Part shown: positions 15,148 to 18,320 of the stretch, piece after piece
Position numbering within the stretch: position 1 is the first letter of the stretch
How the letters are laid out: every line of letters begins with the position of its first letter
Assembly: GCA_948688495.1 (NCBI GenBank)
Contig: CAPQSW010000047.1
Span: 1-18,320 of the forward strand
From: an uncultured Lachnospiraceae bacterium
GTDB taxonomy: Bacteria > Bacillota > Clostridia > Lachnospirales > Lachnospiraceae
Direction of reading: 5' to 3'
Length of the DNA stretch: 18,320 nucleotides
The notes under the pieces: model-generated
Databases searched by the model: none
What the model was told of the DNA's origin: nothing
What the model saw: the letters and a program-made list of their open reading frames with translations, nothing else
Program-made: the position numbers and the translations under genes

Positions 15148-15219
15148 TTAAGGTAACGGCACGCGCCGCAAAGCGTCACCTGCCAAGTCGTCGGAAGGCA
15201 TTCCAAAAATGCTTCGCAT
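15148..15219 (-). CDS. Putative 23-aa small ORF between yaaR and holB
   Basis: A perfect AGGAGG (15232-15227) lies 7 nt before ATG (15219-15217), and the frame runs 23 codons (starts MRSIFGMPSDD, ends RRVPLP) to TAA, 17 nt before holB. Its ribosome binding site begins 1 nt after the yaaR stop, so ribosomes could reinitiate. The first codons and the ribosome binding site are identical to the mgtE upstream ORF. The region is more GC-rich than its neighbours and made of inverted repeats. Either a small gene or a translated repeat element; not decidable here. Confidence 0.35.
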   Translation of the reverse strand: MRSIFGMPSDDLAGDALRRVPLP

Positions 15220-15232
15220 TTGCCTTCCTCCT
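15152..15232. repeat. GC-rich structured intergenic element with nested inverted repeats
   Basis: Three inverted repeats: GGTAACG (15152-15158) with CGTCACC (15174-15180), seven pairs with one wobble; GGAAGGCA (15193-15200) with TGCCTTCC (15221-15228), eight perfect pairs; and AAATGC / GCATTT around a TTC loop (15208-15222) inside the latter. The element contains the second copy of the 24-nt repeat. GC content is visibly higher than in the other gaps. Confidence 0.6.
15209..15232 (-). repeat. 24-nt repeat, copy 2 (AGGAGG ... ATGCGAAGCAT)
   Basis: Exact 24-nt match to 8972-8995 in the same orientation. It carries the AGGAGG, the ATG and the GCGAAGC core. The rsmI start region (12464-12480) matches 16 of the first 17 nt, but there it may only reflect a strong ribosome binding site. 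Confidence 0.7.
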
Positions 15233-15233
15233 A

Positions 15234-15674
15234 TCAAGTAGAAACGTCCAGCAAAAGACCACGGATTTCGCCAACTTTGCTTAAAATGGTAAGGTGGTCT
15301 TTCTCATCTTTCACAAGTTCGCCGGCGAGGTCATCCAAATTCTTGTTCACCAGCTTGACAATACCGTATACCCTGTGCCGCCCCCTTCTGTCAAGGAAAT
15401 TCTCTCTGGAAAATTTATGTGAACGGTTTACAACTTCGTTTAGGAAGTCTTTTACCAGTTCCCTGTATTTTTTCATATCACGAATATCCATATGCTCCGC
15501 TAATTTTTCGCCCTGAGTAGTAATATCTTTCATCAGTCCGTTTAATTTTTCCTGCAGTTCTGATTCTTCAATATGGCTTGCCAGCGCAAACTTAAAGCTT
15601 CCGTCTGTTTTTTCTATCTGCTGGGGAGCTTCCACAGGCTGCGCGGGAGTAAGCTGTTCTACTTTGAGTGCCAT
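15234..15674 (-). CDS. yaaR: YaaR family protein (DUF327)
   Basis: A 146-aa cytoplasmic, mostly helical protein of unknown function, conserved beside holB in Firmicutes. The N-terminus is low-complexity and Pro/Gln-rich (VEQLTPAQPVEAPQQIE). The conserved core runs from about residue 50, with KYRELVKDFLNEVVNRSHK and RGRHRVYGIVKLVNKNLDDL, and the C-terminal signature GEIRGLLLDVST. Length matches the family. The start is set by AGGTGAT before the ATG. The assignment to YaaR follows from both the C-terminal pattern and the gene order. It is followed within 2 nt by the ribosome binding site of the small ORF. Confidence 0.88.
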   Translation of the reverse strand: MALKVEQLTPAQPVEAPQQIEKTDGSFKFALASHIEESELQEKLNGLMKDITTQGEKLAEHMDIRDMKKYRELVKDFLNEVVNRSHKFSRENFLDRRGRHRVYGIVKLVNKNLDDLAGELVKDEKDHLTILSKVGEIRGLLLDVST

Positions 15675-15748
15675 AAGATCACCTGCCTTTCTTCTTTGAT
15701 TATCGGCTTTTTTGGGTCAGTTGTAAAGTAGAAAATACTGGCGCATAA

Positions 15749-16336
15749 TTATATGTGTTCCTTTATATAAGATATAATCTCATTCGTACATTTCTGTAAG
15801 TCATTATTGACAAAAACTTTGACAATATCTGCATGTTCCAGGTTTTCACTGGAAAAATCTTCCTCGTCAGCCAAGAAGCGGCGGCAAAGTTCTGCATATT
15901 TTGGCTCTGTCTGCAGTTGTTCCCGGTTGAGGGCGCGTTGCAGGCGCTCTCCAGCTTCCAGCTCAATATATATGGGGATCAGAAAGTCAGCACCAAAATA
16001 TTCCTGCAAACGCAGATAGGATTCCAGCGTGCCGATAATCAGGTAATAATTGTCTGCCAAATCAAGTTGATGATCGTTCGCTGTAAAATACTTCCAGAGC
16101 CCGTGTACAGTATTGTAGGCACGCAGTTCAATAATTTTGCCCTGCCGCTCCAATACCTGTTCTTCTTCATCTGTCAAAAAGTAATATTCTACACCGTTTG
16201 TCTCTCCGTCACGTATTGGACGGGTGGTGTAGGGTATAAGTGTCTTTAGGGGAAGGCTTTTGTCGGATAATATCTGTTTATAGATGGAATCTTTTCCGCA
16301 TGCACTTTTTCCCATTAAGCAAAATATTTTTCCCAT
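15749..16336 (-). CDS. Guanylate-kinase-like P-loop protein in the tmk position
   Basis: 195 aa from the chosen start. P-loop MGKSACGKDS (8-17): the residue after the lysine is Asp, with Ser next, instead of the usual Ser/Thr. The GMP-binding region of guanylate kinases is recognisable: YTTRPIRDGETNGVEYYF (36-53), with both arginines and the tyrosine, then KIIELRAYNTVHG (67-79), where the usual GNYYGT is changed. An Arg-rich lid-like stretch RLQRALNREQ (131-140) follows. It could be a guanylate kinase paralogue or a kinase for another nucleotide; activity is uncertain, so no symbol. I prefer ATG 16336 to the upstream in-frame start at 16399 because the P-loop then begins near residue 8 as in the family. 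A weak AGGGG lies 10 nt upstream and a possible promoter (16371-16399) just before. Confidence 0.82.
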   Translation of the reverse strand: MGKIFCLMGKSACGKDSIYKQILSDKSLPLKTLIPYTTRPIRDGETNGVEYYFLTDEEEQVLERQGKIIELRAYNTVHGLWKYFTANDHQLDLADNYYLIIGTLESYLRLQEYFGADFLIPIYIELEAGERLQRALNREQLQTEPKYAELCRRFLADEEDFSSENLEHADIVKVFVNNDLQKCTNEIISYIKEHI

Positions 16337-16364
16337 AGGTTTGTTACCCCTGTTACAAATTTCT

Positions 16365-16550
16365 CTATCTAGTATAGTATAGCTCGATGAAAAAAGCAAA
16401 GGGAATTGTTATGATTATAAATACAATCAATATAAAGAATGCGGATATCAGGGCAAAAATATCTTCCACAGTATAAAGATTTTTTGTGCTGACGCCATAA
16501 AGAATATCCTCGCTTTCTGGATTAATACTTGATGTTACAGTTTTACTACT
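16365..16550 (-). other. Open frame encoding a single hydrophobic helix, no good start codon
   Basis: Between the decarboxylase and Gmk-like genes one minus-strand frame is open for 61 codons and reads like a small membrane protein: SINPESEDILYG, then NLYTVEDIF, then a hydrophobic run ALISAFFILIVFIIITIPF and a final FIELYYTR. It has no ATG. The only common start is GTG at 16469, without a ribosome binding site. A well-placed AGGA plus ATG (16488 region, MASAQKIF) is in the neighbouring frame, one base off at an A6 run. It could be a broken small gene, a frameshifted one, or chance. Confidence 0.3.
16371..16399 (-). promoter_or_regulatory. Possible internal promoter before the Gmk-like gene
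   Basis: On the minus strand TTGCTT (16399-16394) and TATACT (16376-16371) are 17 nt apart, giving a leader of about 28 nt to the ATG at 16336. The -35 matches only 3 of 6 consensus bases, so this is moderate. It would let the yaaR-holB-ricT part be transcribed apart from the decarboxylase. Confidence 0.4.
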
Positions 16551-18034
16551 TTAATGTTTCGGCCGCTGCCATCACTCAAGCCTTCCACAGTCAGTCCTAA
16601 TTTCTTGCACTGGTCCACAATCCCGATAATTTTACCGGTAAGAATCTCTCCTGGAGCGATTAAGGGGATTCCAGGCGGATAGAGATAGAGAAATTCCTGG
16701 CTGATATGCCCGGTGGAGGCTTTTAAGGAGAGCGGTTCTGCAGGCTGTTCCATTGCCATTGCAATGGGCATCTGTGGCTTAGGCGGCTGGTAAATATCGT
16801 TGCTGGTCAGACGATTTGGCTGTCTTGTTGTTCTGGAGCCGAAAATCACAGGTTCCGGGGAAGAATGGCGCGAGGAAAGGGAAATTTCGTCATCAATTTC
16901 CTTTAATCCATGCAGCAGCCGGGTGAATCCCTCCTGCGTATCCATGAGGCTGCTCAGGGCGGTAACGTAATGGCCGGAACACATTTCAAGCTGTATATAA
17001 TAGTTGTGCAGCAGTTTACGGTATAGTTTTTGTCCAGTTAAATCTGAGCTGCCGACAGAAATCAGTATTTTGGAAATATCATGGTCAAAGCAGGTATCCG
17101 GATTACAGGAATTTTTTTCAAATATCCTAAGATGTTTGAGCGATTTTGCCTGTCGATAAAAATTCTTTAGCTGCGGCATATATTTTGCAAGCTGTTCTTC
17201 CCTTTCTTCCGTCAGAAAACGGACGCACTGCTCGATGGAAGCCATCAGAAGATAAGACGGTGAGCTCGTCTGGTAGATGGAAAGAAAATTTTCCAACGAA
17301 TCACGGTCTATCCGGTCAGAATTGATATGCAAAAGTGCTGTCTGCGTAAGGCAGGGAAGCGTCTTGTGCAGGCTTTGTATTACCAAATCTGCACCGCAGT
17401 CTAAGGCAGATTCTGGAAATTCTTCAGAAAGAGAGAAGTGTGCGCCGTGCGCTTCATCCACAATCAATGGAAGATTGTATGCGTGTACAATCTCTGCAAT
17501 CGTACGGATATCAGAGGTAACCCCATCGTATGTAGGAGAGGTGATATATACAGCAGAAATCTGTGGCAGATCGCTTAAAGCCTGAGCTACATGTGCTGGG
17601 GAAATAGAGCCGGAAATACCAAATTCCGTGGAGGCAGGAAGAAGGTATACAGTCTCCAAACCCCTCAGATGAACAGCATGGTAGGCAGATTTATGGCTGT
17701 TACGTGCCATCAGCAATGTGCTTAAGCGGGGGACGGCGGCGCTGATGGCGCTTAAAATGCCGGCAGTACTGCCGTTTACCAGGAAAAATGTCTCTTTTGC
17801 CCCAAACAGTTCAGCGGCACGCTGCTGAGCTTCTTTCAAGATGCCGCTGGAATGATAAAGGTTGTCAAAACGGTCAATTTCCGTTATATCTATAGAGTAG
17901 GGATTTGGAAATTCTATCGGGGCACGTTTATGCCCCGGCATATGAAAAGGATAACATCCACTTTTGGAGTAGCTCTGCAGCCGTTTATCCAGAAATGGGG
18001 AGTCATCCTGCCAGGTATATTTGATCTCAGACAT
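16535..18034 (-). CDS. Orn/Lys/Arg decarboxylase family PLP protein (YaaO-like)
   Basis: 499 aa, fold-type I PLP enzyme. Motifs in order: FHMPGHKR (30-37), LVNGSTAGI (85-93) for PLP phosphate binding, TSPTYDG (165-171), VDEAHGAHF (192-200) with the Asp that contacts the pyridine nitrogen, and SLHKTLP (221-227) with Lys224 as the Schiff-base lysine. The C-terminal domain (YPPGIPLIAPGE) is also typical. Members decarboxylate arginine, lysine or ornithine to agmatine, cadaverine or putrescine; the substrate cannot be read from the sequence. It lacks the N-terminal wing of the long inducible enzymes, as YaaO and the short SpeA type do. The ATG follows AAGGAG. It is first in the cluster, with its own promoter. 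Confidence 0.93.
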   Translation of the reverse strand: MSEIKYTWQDDSPFLDKRLQSYSKSGCYPFHMPGHKRAPIEFPNPYSIDITEIDRFDNLYHSSGILKEAQQRAAELFGAKETFFLVNGSTAGILSAISAAVPRLSTLLMARNSHKSAYHAVHLRGLETVYLLPASTEFGISGSISPAHVAQALSDLPQISAVYITSPTYDGVTSDIRTIAEIVHAYNLPLIVDEAHGAHFSLSEEFPESALDCGADLVIQSLHKTLPCLTQTALLHINSDRIDRDSLENFLSIYQTSSPSYLLMASIEQCVRFLTEEREEQLAKYMPQLKNFYRQAKSLKHLRIFEKNSCNPDTCFDHDISKILISVGSSDLTGQKLYRKLLHNYYIQLEMCSGHYVTALSSLMDTQEGFTRLLHGLKEIDDEISLSSRHSSPEPVIFGSRTTRQPNRLTSNDIYQPPKPQMPIAMAMEQPAEPLSLKASTGHISQEFLYLYPPGIPLIAPGEILTGKIIGIVDQCKKLGLTVEGLSDGSGRNIKVVKL

Positions 18035-18100
18035 GGCGGTCTCCTTTTTATTCTCTGCCCCTTAAAGAAATCATCCATGAAAGGGCGTTTTTTTGTTATA

Positions 18101-18129
18101 AGTATAACGGAAAATGTATGGAAACTCAA
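18101..18129 (-). promoter_or_regulatory. Predicted promoter of the decarboxylase-holB-rsmI cluster
   Basis: On the minus strand TTGAGT (18129-18124) and TATACT (18106-18101) are 17 nt apart. The leader to the ATG at 18034 is about 60 nt and can form a short stem (GCCCTTT with AAGGGGC, one wobble) around 18058-18088. The remaining AT-rich bases up to the tRNA promoter show no gene. Confidence 0.65.
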
Positions 18130-18251
18130 GTGGGGATAGGTTTTGTTTGTGTCAAGTAATCGTTGGCAGCTTATTATTACAGATTCAATAAAAAATTCCA
18201 GGCATAATTGAAGGGAAAATAGCATAAAATAAAAATAAATAAAAGAAAAAT

Positions 18252-18280
18252 TTGACATTTCCTATAAGATAGCATATAAT
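18252..18280 (+). promoter_or_regulatory. Consensus sigma-A promoter for the tRNA at the window edge
   Basis: Perfect TTGACA (18252-18257) and perfect TATAAT (18275-18280), spacer 17 nt, 12 nt before the tRNA 5' end. Such full consensus is usual for stable RNA genes. Confidence 0.88.
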
Positions 18281-18292
18281 AGGATTCGTTGA

Positions 18293-18320
18293 CGCGGGAT
18301 GGAGCAGTCTGGAAGCTCGT
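18293..18320 (+). tRNA. Initiator tRNA (fMet), 5' part, cut by the window end
   Basis: The last 28 nt begin CGCGGGATGGAGCAGTCTGG and continue AAGCTCGT. This matches the acceptor strand and D arm of bacterial initiator tRNA: a 5' C1 (left unpaired with A72 in initiators), then GCGGGA, and the D stem GAGC / GCTC around a GG-containing loop. The anticodon lies beyond the window, so identity rests on the 5' half only. The promoter just upstream supports a tRNA gene or tRNA cluster start. Confidence 0.78.

Noticed and set aside
1..18320. Insertion sequence, prophage, CRISPR array or integrative element
   Set aside because: No transposase or integrase, no array of spaced repeats, and no long terminal inverted repeats were seen. 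The only exact long repeat is the 24-nt unit.

Overview
The window looks like a chromosomal stretch from a low-to-medium GC, spore-forming Clostridia, most likely Lachnospiraceae. The evidence is AT-rich intergenic DNA, strong AGGAGG-type ribosome binding sites, near-consensus sigma-A promoters with 17-nt spacers, spore maturation genes spmA/spmB, and a Firmicutes-type holB/ricT housekeeping cluster. No insertion sequence, prophage or CRISPR array is visible. Genus assignment is inference.

Left part (1-6354): an unrecognised three-helix membrane protein behind a very good promoter; trmB (tRNA m7G46 methyltransferase) on the minus strand; a DacF-type D-Ala-D-Ala carboxypeptidase with a C-terminal membrane anchor and an Arg/Lys-rich tail; a 15-bp bidirectional terminator; a 166-aa protein of unknown function with a faint ArgR-like layout; and a divergent two-gene unit that resembles the AbiEi/AbiEii type IV toxin-antitoxin pair, although its second protein lacks the usual nucleotidyltransferase signature. 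This pair is the only clearly accessory-type module.

Middle part (6363-11507): minus-strand mgtE-spmA-spmB (Mg2+ transporter plus spore-core dehydration genes), a divergent DUF885 lipoprotein-like protein, and a two-gene minus unit of a 74-aa two-helix membrane protein and a DUF2085 membrane protein. A 22-codon upstream ORF overlaps the mgtE start.

Right part (11598-18034, minus strand): a long, nearly gapless cluster in transcription order: Orn/Lys/Arg decarboxylase-family protein (yaaO-like), guanylate-kinase-like protein, yaaR, holB, ricT (yaaT), trmN6-like (yabB) and rsmI (yabC). From memory this follows the Bacillus subtilis order yaaO-tmk-yaaQ-yaaR-holB-yaaT-yabA-yabB-yazA-yabC, with a Gmk-like protein in the tmk slot and no yaaQ, yabA or yazA. 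The cluster joins a DNA polymerase clamp-loader subunit with RNA modification enzymes and the RicT regulator. A predicted promoter lies before the decarboxylase and a weaker one just before the Gmk-like gene.

At the right edge, a consensus promoter drives what looks like the 5' part of an initiator tRNA (fMet), cut by the window end.

The most unusual signal is a 24-nt exact repeat (8972-8995 and 15209-15232). Read on the minus strand it is a perfect Shine-Dalgarno plus ATG followed by the GCGAAGC mini-hairpin core. In both places it opens a short ORF beginning MRSI: one overlaps the mgtE start, the other sits inside a GC-rich, palindrome-filled gap between yaaR and holB.
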